Below are positions 8,692 to 16,831 of a stretch of DNA of 64,000 nt, one piece after another. Below the pieces are notes generated by a model. It ran no database searches. It saw only the letters and a program-made list of their open reading frames with translations, and was not told the DNA's origin. Position numbers and translations under genes: made by a program. This DNA comes from Antrihabitans stalactiti (lineage in GTDB: Bacteria; Actinomycetota; Actinomycetes; Mycobacteriales; Mycobacteriaceae). Each line of letters starts with the position of its first letter. Position 1 is the first letter of the stretch. The stretch is from contig NZ_VCQU01000009.1 of assembly GCF_012932915.1 (NCBI RefSeq), positions 186,001-250,000 of the forward strand, read 5' to 3'.

Positions 8692-9110
8692 ACGCAGCAC
8701 CCGAGGCCGTCTGGACCGTCGTATCGGACCTCAAGCGGATGCCCGAGTGGAGCCCGCAGTGTCGAGTGATGCAGCCGCTCGGCAAGCTCAAAGAAGGCAC
8801 CCGCACCATCAACATCAACAAGCAGGGCTGGAAGTACTGGCCGACCACGTCGAAGGTGGTCCGCTTCGAACCGAACAAGGCAGTCGCGTTCAAGGTCGTC
8901 GAAAACGGCTCGACCTGGTCATTCGAGTTGGCGCCCAGCGCCTCCGGGACCAAGTTGACCGAGCGACGAGACGTCAGCAACGGGACCACGAAGGTTTCGC
9001 AGATCGGTATCGGCAAGGTTCTCGGCGGCGAGCCGTCCTTCGAGGTCGAACTCGTCGACGGCATGCAGTCGACCTTGGCCAAGATCAAGCGCGCGGTAGA
9101 ACAGGGCTGA
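8658..9110 (+). CDS. SRPBCC (START/Bet v1-like) family protein
   Basis: A 150-residue cytosolic protein with a helix-grip fold: MPKNLEATIDINAAPEAVWT, then VVSDLKRMPEWSPQC and the C-terminal helix. This is the polyketide-cyclase/dehydrase type used to bind hydrophobic ligands. The GTG start follows GGAG by five bases. It overlaps the DUF1707 gene and stops exactly next to the converging rubber oxygenase stop codon (the two stops form TGATCA). No catalytic residues can be named and the ligand is unknown. Confidence 0.85.
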   Translation: MPKNLEATIDINAAPEAVWTVVSDLKRMPEWSPQCRVMQPLGKLKEGTRTININKQGWKYWPTTSKVVRFEPNKAVAFKVVENGSTWSFELAPSASGTKLTERRDVSNGTTKVSQIGIGKVLGGEPSFEVELVDGMQSTLAKIKRAVEQG

Positions 9111-10331
9111 TCAGCGCGGACGGTTGGTCTGCGGAATTTCGATGCTGATCGGCCGCAGCTCGGACATGTAGAGCAGCACGAATTGCCGAAGGATCTCGTC
9201 GAAGGTCCAGTAGGCCTCCGGCGCCATCGGCAAGGGCAGAATCCCTTCGCGAACGGCGATGTAGGGATTCCAGGCGACCTCCAGCAACGGGCTCCACACG
9301 GGCTCTCTCGGGATGTTGAGCCAGTTGGCGACCTGGTCGCCAAGCGCAAAGCGGGTCAGAGCGCCGAGAACCGGCCTGCTCAGCAGGGTGAGGTCGAGCT
9401 GAGCACCGAGGTTGAGCAGGAGATCGGCGAGTGCAACGCCTTCCGGAGTCGGTGCGAGCACCGGATCGAGCACCTGCACTGCCTGGGATTCGGCCTGATC
9501 CCACGAGGCGGGGATGTACTGGTCTTCGATACCGAGCATGTGTGCGCTCAGTTGCCAGGAGTGCAGGAAGCCCTCGGATTCGTCGGCCGCAATCGGCACG
9601 TTCCACTTCCGCAATATTCGCATCGCGGTCGTGGGCAAGCTGTGCCAGGTGACCATCATGTCGTTCTGACTGATCGGTGTGTTTTCGGGGGAACCTGCTG
9701 TCCAGTAAGGGGATTGCGGTAGCAGGTGGCGCACTCCCGCGTGGACCAGGCGAGTCTTCAGACAGGTCACGATCATTTCGCCGTCGGGCGCGTAGGCGTT
9801 GCGCGTCCCGATGTCGTACCCCAGCTTGGCGGTCTTGGAGATGCGGTCCTTCATGTACGCGCCACCCTTGGAGTGGTAGACCGCGCGCGCCTCGTTCGGG
9901 ATGACGGTGCTCATCATTCCGCTGGCGAAGCCGTACAGCACTCCGAGGTAGGTTCCCCGCTTCTCTGTGAATCTGAATGCGTTCGCGAGCTTGCCCTGAT
10001 CTGCCCAGTCCGGCAGTTGGCGGGCCCGTTCCATGAAGTCCCGCAAGTCCGCGGGCAGACCGTTCGGCAACGGCTGACCGTTCTTGGTCCACGTACGTAA
10101 GAGTTCGTTGACCTTGGGCACGTCGCCGCGGTCGAGCAGCGAGGCGACGAGTGGATCGGCTTCGGAATCCCACACGGTCAGTGGGTCCGCGCCGTTCCCG
10201 GATCCGAGCACCGACCCCGATGGCGACCAGGTCCACGGGTTCGCTCGCGCAGGCGCGGCGGCCGCAAAAGCGCCGAGTACACCCAATGCGCCGCCTGCCT
10301 TCAACATGTTTCGCCTACTGAGATTGTTCAT
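9111..10331 (-). CDS. lcp: Rubber oxygenase, latex clearing protein (DUF2236/MpaB-like haem enzyme)
   Basis: A secreted b-type haem dioxygenase that cleaves cis-1,4-polyisoprene to oligo-isoprenoid ketones/aldehydes. It is 406 residues, the usual Lcp length. It begins MNNLSRRNMLKAGGALGVLG, a twin-arginine signal with R6-R7 and a cleavage-like APARA at 26-30. The residues known as important in Streptomyces K30 Lcp (E148, R164, K167, T168, axial haem ligand H198) match here as E147, R163, K166, T167 and H197, within MKDRISKTAKLG and LKTRLVHAGVRHLLP. Chosen ATG has GGGGAG upstream. A TetR gene is divergent, as in known lcp-lcpR pairs. No oxiAB-type aldehyde oxidation genes follow. Other DUF2236 proteins exist, but this residue match makes Lcp very likely. 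Confidence 0.92.
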   Translation of the reverse strand: MNNLSRRNMLKAGGALGVLGAFAAAAPARANPWTWSPSGSVLGSGNGADPLTVWDSEADPLVASLLDRGDVPKVNELLRTWTKNGQPLPNGLPADLRDFMERARQLPDWADQGKLANAFRFTEKRGTYLGVLYGFASGMMSTVIPNEARAVYHSKGGAYMKDRISKTAKLGYDIGTRNAYAPDGEMIVTCLKTRLVHAGVRHLLPQSPYWTAGSPENTPISQNDMMVTWHSLPTTAMRILRKWNVPIAADESEGFLHSWQLSAHMLGIEDQYIPASWDQAESQAVQVLDPVLAPTPEGVALADLLLNLGAQLDLTLLSRPVLGALTRFALGDQVANWLNIPREPVWSPLLEVAWNPYIAVREGILPLPMAPEAYWTFDEILRQFVLLYMSELRPISIEIPQTNRPR

Positions 10332-10442
10332 TTCGTCTCCCCGTCGCCACGTAAGGCATGATGCAATGAAACAACTTGAGTTACGTCGTACCATAGATAG
10401 CATGGCGTGACAGCCATCACAAGAGCGGGACAGGAGCAGCTC
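10332..10442. promoter_or_regulatory. Divergent lcp / lcpR control region
   Basis: The only space for promoters of the rubber oxygenase and its TetR gene. It is clearly AT-richer than its surroundings (around ACAACTTGAGTTACGTCGTA and CCATAGATAGCAT), with a partial dyad GTTACG-T-CGTACC near 10380 that could be a TetR site. No long perfect palindrome is present, so the operator is a guess. Confidence 0.4.
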
Positions 10443-11090
10443 GTGGAATCTGCTGGGCAGAAGTCTTTGCTCGAGCGCGCCTTGGTCGATGCCATGGAAC
10501 AGGCTGACGACACAGACCAGACCCGCACGCGTCTACTCGACGCGGCGTACGACCAGTTCTGCAGGATGGGCATCCAGCGGTCGTCGATGGAGGACGTGGC
10601 TCGGCGCGCGAACATGTCCCGCATCACGGTCTATCGGCGGTTCGCCAGCAAAGACGCGCTGGTCGAGCAGGTCATACTGCGGGAATTCCGGCGCTACTTC
10701 GAGCGCTTCCTCACCGAAATCAGGGATGCCAAGACTGCTGCCGATCGCGTGGTGCTGGGCTTCGTCAGCTCACTGCGTGCCATTCGAGGTAACCCCTTGA
10801 TCGGCGGACTACTTACCGCTGAGCCGAACCTGCTGGCCAGCTCGATGATCGGCGACGACGGCCGCATGCTCGCCGCTGTCCGAGAATTCCTCGCCGGTCA
10901 GCTTCGCCGGGAACAACTCGAAGGCAACGTTGCGAGCAGCCTCGACGCCGAGCTCGTCGCCGAAATGATGGTGCGCATCAGCGCGTCGTTCCTCGCGATC
11001 CCCTGCCACATCGTCGACCTCGACGACGACGATCAACTCGCCGCGATTGCCCGGCAGTTCCTCGTGCCCATGCTGGAGCCCACTCAGTAG
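10443..11090 (+). CDS. lcpR: TetR-family regulator, probable LcpR
   Basis: A 215-residue TetR repressor. The N-terminal helix-turn-helix occupies about residues 22-75 (RTRLLDAAYDQFCRMGIQRS, then MEDVARRANMSRITVYRRFAS), followed by an all-helical ligand domain. I prefer the GTG at 10443 because AGGAG stands six bases before it; a GTG at 10407 would add 12 residues but has no ribosome site. Head-to-head arrangement with lcp matches the LcpR regulators described for Gordonia and other rubber degraders, so it probably represses lcp until polyisoprene breakdown products appear. It overlaps the converging next TetR gene by seven bases. Confidence 0.85.
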   Translation: MESAGQKSLLERALVDAMEQADDTDQTRTRLLDAAYDQFCRMGIQRSSMEDVARRANMSRITVYRRFASKDALVEQVILREFRRYFERFLTEIRDAKTAADRVVLGFVSSLRAIRGNPLIGGLLTAEPNLLASSMIGDDGRMLAAVREFLAGQLRREQLEGNVASSLDAELVAEMMVRISASFLAIPCHIVDLDDDDQLAAIARQFLVPMLEPTQ

Positions 11091-11746
11091 GTGCGGTCGC
11101 TCAGTCGCCGCGCCGCCGTCTGCACAGCGGCGATATCACCCGACCAGCCGAGTACCCGCAACGCCGCTTCGGGTATGAGACGCGGCGCGTGCTCGGGTGA
11201 CGCGCCATCGTCGGACCGCATGTTGATCACTGTCTCGACCAGTCGAAACGGTAAGTATTCGACGCCGGCGGCAACAGAAACTTGGCCTTGCGCCAGCACT
11301 CGCCTCGCCAGCGAGGCGTAGTTCGCACGCAGCTCGTCTCGACGGACCCGGAACGACTCGAAACGCTCGGTCCGCAGCTCGGGGAGTAGATACAAGGCAC
11401 CGAGGTTCCAGCGACTGCTGCACAACTGCGCCGTGTCGAACGACGCCAGCGCGTACAGGCGAGCATCGGCGTCGCCGGCCTCTTTCAGCAGTTCTGCCGA
11501 CAATGCGAGCGGCTCGGCGACCGTGTCGGCGAGCAACGCGTCCAGAATGTCGTCTTTCGTCGCGAAGTGGTGGTACAGCGACGCTTGCCGAATCCCGACC
11601 GCGTCGGCGACACGCCTCGTCGATGTGTTCGCGTAGCCATTGTTGGTGAACAGTTCGGCTGCGGCATCAAGGATTTCGGCGCGCGGCGTGGTGCCCGGCC
11701 GACGACGCTGTTCCAAGCGTGGTCGGCCTGGTCCGGGGTTCACCAT
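11084..11746 (-). CDS. TetR-family regulator divergent from the nitrogen-compound operon
   Basis: A 220-residue TetR protein: basic N-terminus (GRPRLEQRRRPGTTPR), helix-turn-helix at about 20-65 (AEILDAAAELFTNNGYANTS, then RRVADAVGIRQASLYHHFATK), then a ligand-binding domain. Start choice is uncertain: the ATG at 11746 keeps the gene clear of the palindrome, while upstream in-frame ATGs, out to 11806, would put the operator inside the coding region. It is transcribed away from the permease/DUF1989/carboxyltransferase/atzF operon with a perfect 22-bp palindrome between, so it is the likely repressor of that operon and itself. The ligand may be a pathway compound such as guanidine, carboxyguanidine or allophanate; this is inference. 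Confidence 0.85.
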   Translation of the reverse strand: MVNPGPGRPRLEQRRRPGTTPRAEILDAAAELFTNNGYANTSTRRVADAVGIRQASLYHHFATKDDILDALLADTVAEPLALSAELLKEAGDADARLYALASFDTAQLCSSRWNLGALYLLPELRTERFESFRVRRDELRANYASLARRVLAQGQVSVAAGVEYLPFRLVETVINMRSDDGASPEHAPRLIPEAALRVLGWSGDIAAVQTAARRLSDRTY

Positions 11747-11780
11747 GATCACCATCATGTCATCCGAGTGCCGACGTGAG

Positions 11781-11802
11781 ATTTCTGTCATCTGACAGAA
11801 AT
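11781..11802. promoter_or_regulatory. Perfect 22-bp palindrome, probable TetR operator
   Basis: ATTTCTGTCA-TC-TGACAGAAAT: ten-base perfect inverted arms around a 2-base centre. Position is between the TetR gene and the permease gene, 35 bases above the chosen TetR start and about 120 bases above the permease start. The size and the TGTCA-N2-TGACA core are typical for TetR-family sites. The dyad itself is certain; the binding protein is inferred. Confidence 0.85.
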
Positions 11803-11923
11803 CCACGAAACGCAGAAGTTACATCCGGCCATCGAGTGGATACATCACCGTCACCACAGCGGAGCGTCCACCTGGAAACCTTTCGGGTGACAGGTAATCG
11901 AGTCCGAAGACAAAGGAACCATC

Positions 11924-13468
11924 GTGAGTGCACCCCCGCTGACGTCTACGACGCCGATGACGAACCCCGAACCGAGCTCCGACGATTCGGACCTCGCACA
12001 CTTCGGATACGAGCAACTACTCCATCGCAAGCTGGGCCGATACGCGTCCTTCGCTGCAGGCTTCTCGTTCGTCTCGATCCTCACGACGATCTTCCAATTC
12101 TTCGGCTTCGGCTACTCCTTCGGCGGCGCGGCGTTCTTCTGGACGTGGCCACTGGTCTTCGCCGGCCAGCTGCTCGTTGCGCTGAACTTCGCCGAACTCG
12201 CCGCTCGCTACCCCATCTCGGGTTGCATCTATCAATGGTCGCGTCGACTGGCAGGGGAAACGATCGGCTGGTTCGCCGGCTGGTTCATGATCATCGCGCA
12301 GATCGTCACGGCCGCTGCCGCAGCGATCGCCCTGCAGGTCGTCATGCCGACGATCTGGAGCGGCTTCCAGCTCATCGGCGACGACCCGGCGCTCACGTCC
12401 ACCTCGGGTGCAGCGAACGCAGTCGTGTTCGGGTCGATCCTGCTGGTCGTCACGACGACGATCAACTGCATCGGCATCGACCTGATGTCGCGCATCAACT
12501 CGATCGGCGTCACACTCGAAATCATCGGTGTCGCTTCGGTTGTCGCATTGTTCTTCACCCACGCCGAGCGCGGTCCGGGCGTTGTGTTCGACACCTCGCA
12601 GGCTGTGCCGGGTGGATATATCGCCGCCTTCCTGGTGTCCGGCCTGATGGCCGCCTACGTGATGGTCGGATTCGACTCTGCCGGTGAGCTTTCCGAAGAG
12701 ACGAAGAACCCACGCGCAGTCGCGCCTCGCACCATCCTCACGGCCCTCACAGTCTCCGCAGTGGGTGGTGGTCTGATGCTGATCGGCGCACTGATGGCAG
12801 CGCCGAGTCTCGACGACGGTGAGCTTGCCACCGGCGGCCTTGCCTACGTCATCACCAGCAAGCTCAGCACGCCGGCCGGAACGGTCCTGCTGTGCACGGT
12901 TGCCGTCGCGATTACGGTCTGCACCTTGGCAATTCAAACGGCAGGCTCGCGACTGATGTTCTCGATGGCTCGTGACGGGAAACTGCCGTTCGCCAAACAA
13001 CTCTCGACGGTGCACCCACGCTTCGGCACACCGATGCTGCCCGCGATCGTCATCGGCGTACTGGGTATCGCATTGCTGCTCGTCAACCTCGGCAATGCGG
13101 CAATGTTCACCACCCTCGCGAGCGTCTGCATCGTGACGCTCTACCTCGCGTACCTGCTCGTCACGGTCCCGCTGCTGCTGCGACGACTGCGTGGCTGGCC
13201 CAACCGCGAGCCGGAGTTGAGCACCGACGGCACGAAGCTGTTCACGCTGGGTCGCTTGGGTGTTCCGATCAACCTGCTGGCAGTCGTGTGGGGCGGGGCG
13301 ATGGTGGTCAACCTCGCGTGGCCGCGCGCCGAAATCTACGACCCCACCGCAAAGGGTTGGTGGATGCTCTGGGCCGCACCGCTCTTCGTTCTCCTGACGT
13401 TCGCCGCCGGTGCCGCGGTGTTCGCATACCTCCGGTCGCGCAAGGTCGACGAAGAGGTTGCCGCGTGA
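11924..13468 (+). CDS. APC-superfamily amino acid/guanidine-type permease
   Basis: A 514-residue permease with about 12 membrane helices, starting MSAPPLTSTTPMTNPEPSSD with a polar tail before helix 1 at about residue 45. The APC signature regions are GGAAFFWTWPLVFAG, YPISGCIYQWSRRLAG and the cytoplasmic EETKNPRAVAPRTI. It is of the urea-carboxylase-associated permease group found with UAAP1/UAAP2 genes, so the cargo is probably a small cationic nitrogen compound such as guanidine; this is inference from context. The GTG start follows AAAGGA by six bases. Its stop overlaps the next start (GTGA). It is first gene of a five-gene operon, each junction overlapping by four bases, downstream of a TetR operator. 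Confidence 0.9.
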   Translation: MSAPPLTSTTPMTNPEPSSDDSDLAHFGYEQLLHRKLGRYASFAAGFSFVSILTTIFQFFGFGYSFGGAAFFWTWPLVFAGQLLVALNFAELAARYPISGCIYQWSRRLAGETIGWFAGWFMIIAQIVTAAAAAIALQVVMPTIWSGFQLIGDDPALTSTSGAANAVVFGSILLVVTTTINCIGIDLMSRINSIGVTLEIIGVASVVALFFTHAERGPGVVFDTSQAVPGGYIAAFLVSGLMAAYVMVGFDSAGELSEETKNPRAVAPRTILTALTVSAVGGGLMLIGALMAAPSLDDGELATGGLAYVITSKLSTPAGTVLLCTVAVAITVCTLAIQTAGSRLMFSMARDGKLPFAKQLSTVHPRFGTPMLPAIVIGVLGIALLLVNLGNAAMFTTLASVCIVTLYLAYLLVTVPLLLRRLRGWPNREPELSTDGTKLFTLGRLGVPINLLAVVWGGAMVVNLAWPRAEIYDPTAKGWWMLWAAPLFVLLTFAAGAAVFAYLRSRKVDEEVAA

Positions 13469-14211
13469 CTACCGCCTCGACAGCCGGCGCACGCCAGCAC
13501 GCGCGAAGCCAGGCCGCCATTGCGACCGTCCCCAAGCCCGCTACTCCCGACGGCATCGACGAATCGTTGATCACGTGGTCCGAGGTGATTCCGCCGGCGG
13601 GCTATGCGACGAAGGTGCTCGGCCGCGGTACTCGACTTCGCCTCCGCAACCCGGCAGGCGGCGCGTGTGCACACGTACTGCTGCTCCGCGCGGGATCACC
13701 CTGGGAGCGACTCAATGTTGCCGACACGGTGAAGGTTCCGTGGCAGGCATATCTCGGCGTCGGCCACCCGTTGCTGTCGGACCAAGGCAGGGTCCTTGCG
13801 ACCATCGTCGCCGACACCGCAGGCACCCACGACACACTTTGCGGCACAACGCCGCAAGCGCGTGAACTGCTGGCGCGGGGAGGAACGAAGCACGGGCTGA
13901 CCGTGCGCGACATCGGCCCGACCATTTCGTTCTTCCGCGGCGTGCGAGTCGATCCCGATGGTGGGCTGCGGGCTTCCGGCAATTCGGCGGCAGGCACGTT
14001 CATCGACCTGCTGATTCACCTGCCGGTGATCGTGCTGGTGACCGACGCGCCGCATCCGCTGGACGAGCGGCCGACGACAGACCTCGAAGTGATCGCCTGG
14101 GGCGCACCCGGTGAGCTGTCGACGCTGATGAATGACGACCCGGAATACCAACGGGCCGTGCAGAATACCGAGGAGGCGTGGGGAGCCGCGCAGAACTGGG
14201 GAGCATCATGA
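13465..14211 (+). CDS. DUF1989 protein, urea amidolyase-associated protein 1 (carboxyguanidine deiminase subunit)
   Basis: A 248-residue DUF1989 protein (UAAP1 type): [44 protein letters not shown], and a C-terminal half ending VIAWGAPGE. In studied guanidine-degrading bacteria the UAAP1/UAAP2 pair forms a heteromeric deiminase that turns carboxyguanidine into allophanate. The GTG start overlaps the permease stop (GTGA), which decides against longer upstream starts. It overlaps UAAP2 by four bases (ATGA). The partner paralog is the next gene, supporting a two-subunit enzyme. Family assignment is firm; whether the true substrate derives from guanidine or urea is inferred from recent work on the family. 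Confidence 0.88.
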   Translation: MTTASTAGARQHARSQAAIATVPKPATPDGIDESLITWSEVIPPAGYATKVLGRGTRLRLRNPAGGACAHVLLLRAGSPWERLNVADTVKVPWQAYLGVGHPLLSDQGRVLATIVADTAGTHDTLCGTTPQARELLARGGTKHGLTVRDIGPTISFFRGVRVDPDGGLRASGNSAAGTFIDLLIHLPVIVLVTDAPHPLDERPTTDLEVIAWGAPGELSTLMNDDPEYQRAVQNTEEAWGAAQNWGAS

Positions 14212-14825
14212 CCGCCGTTGCCACCGACGTCGTATTGGACGAGGTCGTCGCAGCATGCGCACCATGGTCGGCAATCGTCCGGGCAGGCGAAGTGCTCGAC
14301 ATCATCGATCTGTACGGCAACCAGGCCGTCGACTGCCTGCTGTACTCCGCCGACGATGTCGCCATGCGCTACAGCGCGCAGGCGACGATCACCGCGCAGC
14401 GCAACATCTTTCTCGGACTGGGCAGCGTATTGCGTTGCGACGACGGCACTCCCCTGATGACGGTGATCGCCGACGACGTCGGCAATCACGACACCATCGC
14501 CGGTGCGTGCTCGCAGGAATCGAACACCTTGCGCTACGGGCACCACACGGCACATCAACACGCCTGCGCGGAGAACTTCCTCGCGGAGTCGGCGAAGTGG
14601 GGGCTCGGCAAGCGCGACCTGGTGTCCAACATCAACTGGTACATGAACGTGCCCGTCGAGACCGACGGCACGCTCGGCATCGTCGATGGCATTTCGGCCC
14701 CGGGCAAGAAGGTCAGCCTGCGAGCCGAAATCAACACCTTGGTCATCGTGTCCAATTGCCCGCAGATCAACAACCCCTGCAACGGGTTCGATCCGACACC
14801 GGTTCGGATGGTCATCTCCCGATGA
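14208..14825 (+). CDS. DUF1989 protein, urea amidolyase-associated protein 2 (carboxyguanidine deiminase subunit)
   Basis: A 205-residue paralog of the preceding protein (UAAP2 type): [20 protein letters not shown], then [30 protein letters not shown] and the C-terminal [20 protein letters not shown]. Several conserved Cys and His residues (HDT, HH, HQHAC) could bind metal. The ATG is preceded by GGGGAG and overlaps the UAAP1 stop; its own stop overlaps the carboxyltransferase start (ATGA). The protein probably pairs with UAAP1 as a cytosolic carboxyguanidine deiminase feeding allophanate hydrolase at the end of the operon. Confidence 0.88.
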   Translation: MTAVATDVVLDEVVAACAPWSAIVRAGEVLDIIDLYGNQAVDCLLYSADDVAMRYSAQATITAQRNIFLGLGSVLRCDDGTPLMTVIADDVGNHDTIAGACSQESNTLRYGHHTAHQHACAENFLAESAKWGLGKRDLVSNINWYMNVPVETDGTLGIVDGISAPGKKVSLRAEINTLVIVSNCPQINNPCNGFDPTPVRMVISR

Positions 14826-16831
14826 TCACTGTTACTCGCCCTGGAATGCTCACAACGGTCCAGGATTGGCCGGGACGCACAGGCTACTGGCACATCGGCG
14901 TTCCGCCGTCCGGTCCGATGGACGACCTGTCCTTCCGCCTCGGAAACCGCGCGTTGGGCAACGATGAGGGCGCCGCGGGCCTCGAAGGCACGATGTCGGG
15001 GCCGGCGTTGCACTTCACCGCGGCGACAAGGGTTTGCGTCACAGGCGCGCCCACCACGGTCACGCTCGACGGGCAAATCGTCGAGCAGTGGCGGACCATC
15101 GAGGTCGCGGCCGGGTCGGTGCTCGACATCGGCACGGTACGCGGCCCGGGAATGCGGTGCTACGTCTTGGTCGGCGGCGGCTTCGACGCACCCGACTATC
15201 TCGGCAGCGCAGCAACATTCACCCTGGGCAAGTTCGGCGGGTTCGAAGGCAGGGCGCTCGCCGTCGGCGATGTGCTGCGGACCCGTCCGTACGACGGTCG
15301 GCTGCGTGGGTCCGTCGGCGTGCCGATGGAGGAGCAGCCTGTATTCAGTCACAGGTGGGAACTCGCCGTGACCGAGGGTCCGCATGGTGCCCCGGAGTTC
15401 TTCACTCGCAAAGACATCGAGACGATCACGGGTACCGACTACGAGGTCCACTTCAATTCCGATCGGACCGGCGTTCGCTTGTCCGGACCCAAGCCCGACT
15501 GGGCCCGGACCGACGGCGGCGAAGCCGGCCTGCATCCATCGAACATCCACGACACCGCGTATTCCATTGGTGCACTGGACTTCACCGGCGATACGCCGAT
15601 TCTGCTAGGACCGGACGGTCCGAGTCTCGGCGGCTTCGTCTGCCCGGTAACGGTTGTCGCTGGCGATCGTTGGAAGCTCGGACAGCTGACCCCCGGTGAC
15701 AAAGTTCGCTTCGTGCCCATCCGCGCGGACCGCGCCCCATCACCACGGGCGCTGGGTGTGTCGCGTCGCGCGAACCTCCCGATGGTCTTCTCCTCCGGCG
15801 GCGATGGCGACGACGGCGTTCTCGCCCGGCACGACGTCGACGATCAGACCAGCGTCACCTACCGGCGTGCCGGCGACGACGGCGTCCTCGTCGAATACGG
15901 CGCAATGACCCTGGATTTGGGGCTTCGCGCACAGGTCCATGCATTGCATCAGCACCTCGACAGCCGCAAGGTCGACGGCATCGTCGAGCTCACGCCAGGT
16001 GTGCGGTCACTGCAGGTCCGGGTCGATCCCGACGTCTTGCCGGTGCCGAAAGTCATGGCGATCCTCGCCGAAGCCGAGGCGTTGATGCCGGCACCCGACG
16101 AACTCGTCGTCCCCAGCCGGACCGTGCATCTGCCGTTGTCCTGGGACGATCCAGCGACGCGCGAAGCGATCATCCGCTACATGCACGGCGTTCGGTCCGA
16201 CGCTCCGTGGTGCCCGTGGAACATCGAATTCATCCGCCGCATGAACGGACTCGACACAGTCGCAGACGTTTTCGACACCGTCTTCGACGCGGAGTACCTG
16301 GTGCTGGGTCTGGGTGATGTGTATCTGGGTGCGCCCGTCGCGACGCCGATCGATCCACGCCATCGACTGGTCACGACGAAATACAACCCAGCCCGCACCT
16401 GGACGCCGGAGAATGCCGTCGGGATCGGTGGCGCCTACCTGTGCATCTACGGCATGGAAGGTCCGGGCGGCTACCAGTTCGTCGGTCGGACGACGCAGGT
16501 GTGGAATCACAACCACCCCAACAGTTCCGGACCGTTCGAGTTGGGAACGCCCTGGCTGTTGCGTTATTTCGATCGGATCTCCTGGTACCCGGTGAGTGCC
16601 GAAGAACTGCTCGACCTACGCGCCGACATGGCACGCGGAAGTGGCGAGGTGAAGATCGTCGACGGTGAGTTCTCGCTCGCCGAGTACCGTTCCTTCCTCG
16701 CAGCGCAGGCATCGTCGATCGCGGAGTTCAGGGCGCAGCAGGCTTTGGCGTTCGGGGCCGAACGGCAGGCATGGAATCAGGCAGGCGAAGTGTCAGCCAG
16801 TACGAGGCAGTTGGAAGGGGCTCTTGCATGA
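14822..16831 (+). CDS. Urea/guanidine carboxylase carboxyltransferase domain only (no biotin carboxylase or biotin carrier)
   Basis: A 669-residue protein matching just the carboxyltransferase part of urea/guanidine carboxylase. The KipA-like half starts at [20 protein letters not shown] and includes [20 protein letters not shown]; the KipI-like half has [20 protein letters not shown] and [11 protein letters not shown]. It ends [13 protein letters not shown], the point where full enzymes (about 1200 residues) continue into a biotin carrier. The usual N-terminal biotin carboxylase (about 450 residues) and the biotin lysine motif (MKM) are both missing, and no such gene is nearby. The start ATG overlaps the UAAP2 stop and the stop overlaps atzF, so the short form is the real gene, not a fragment. 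The missing subunits must come from elsewhere or the reaction differs. Confidence 0.88.
   Translation: MITVTRPGMLTTVQDWPGRTGYWHIGVPPSGPMDDLSFRLGNRALGNDEGAAGLEGTMSGPALHFTAATRVCVTGAPTTVTLDGQIVEQWRTIEVAAGSVLDIGTVRGPGMRCYVLVGGGFDAPDYLGSAATFTLGKFGGFEGRALAVGDVLRTRPYDGRLRGSVGVPMEEQPVFSHRWELAVTEGPHGAPEFFTRKDIETITGTDYEVHFNSDRTGVRLSGPKPDWARTDGGEAGLHPSNIHDTAYSIGALDFTGDTPILLGPDGPSLGGFVCPVTVVAGDRWKLGQLTPGDKVRFVPIRADRAPSPRALGVSRRANLPMVFSSGGDGDDGVLARHDVDDQTSVTYRRAGDDGVLVEYGAMTLDLGLRAQVHALHQHLDSRKVDGIVELTPGVRSLQVRVDPDVLPVPKVMAILAEAEALMPAPDELVVPSRTVHLPLSWDDPATREAIIRYMHGVRSDAPWCPWNIEFIRRMNGLDTVADVFDTVFDAEYLVLGLGDVYLGAPVATPIDPRHRLVTTKYNPARTWTPENAVGIGGAYLCIYGMEGPGGYQFVGRTTQVWNHNHPNSSGPFELGTPWLLRYFDRISWYPVSAEELLDLRADMARGSGEVKIVDGEFSLAEYRSFLAAQASSIAEFRAQQALAFGAERQAWNQAGEVSASTRQLEGALA

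Noticed and set aside
11084-11806. Longest possible start of the second TetR gene
   Set aside because: It would place the perfect operator palindrome inside the coding region, and the first 20 residues do not look like a TetR N-terminus.
11803-11923. Possible guanidine riboswitch in the permease leader
   Set aside because: The leader has some hairpins (around ACCTGGAAACCTTTCGGG) and words like AGTCCGAAGAC, but I could not line up the conserved core of any guanidine riboswitch class.
12017-13015. Long antisense frame opposite the permease
   Set aside because: Rich in Arg, Asp and His with no family motif; a typical shadow of a high-G+C gene. The same applies to the long frames opposite the NRPS.
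14132-14821. N-terminal extension of the carboxyltransferase that might hold the missing biotin carboxylase
   Set aside because: The extra 230 residues are an out-of-frame reading of UAAP2, rich in Arg, with no biotin carboxylase or ATP-grasp motif.
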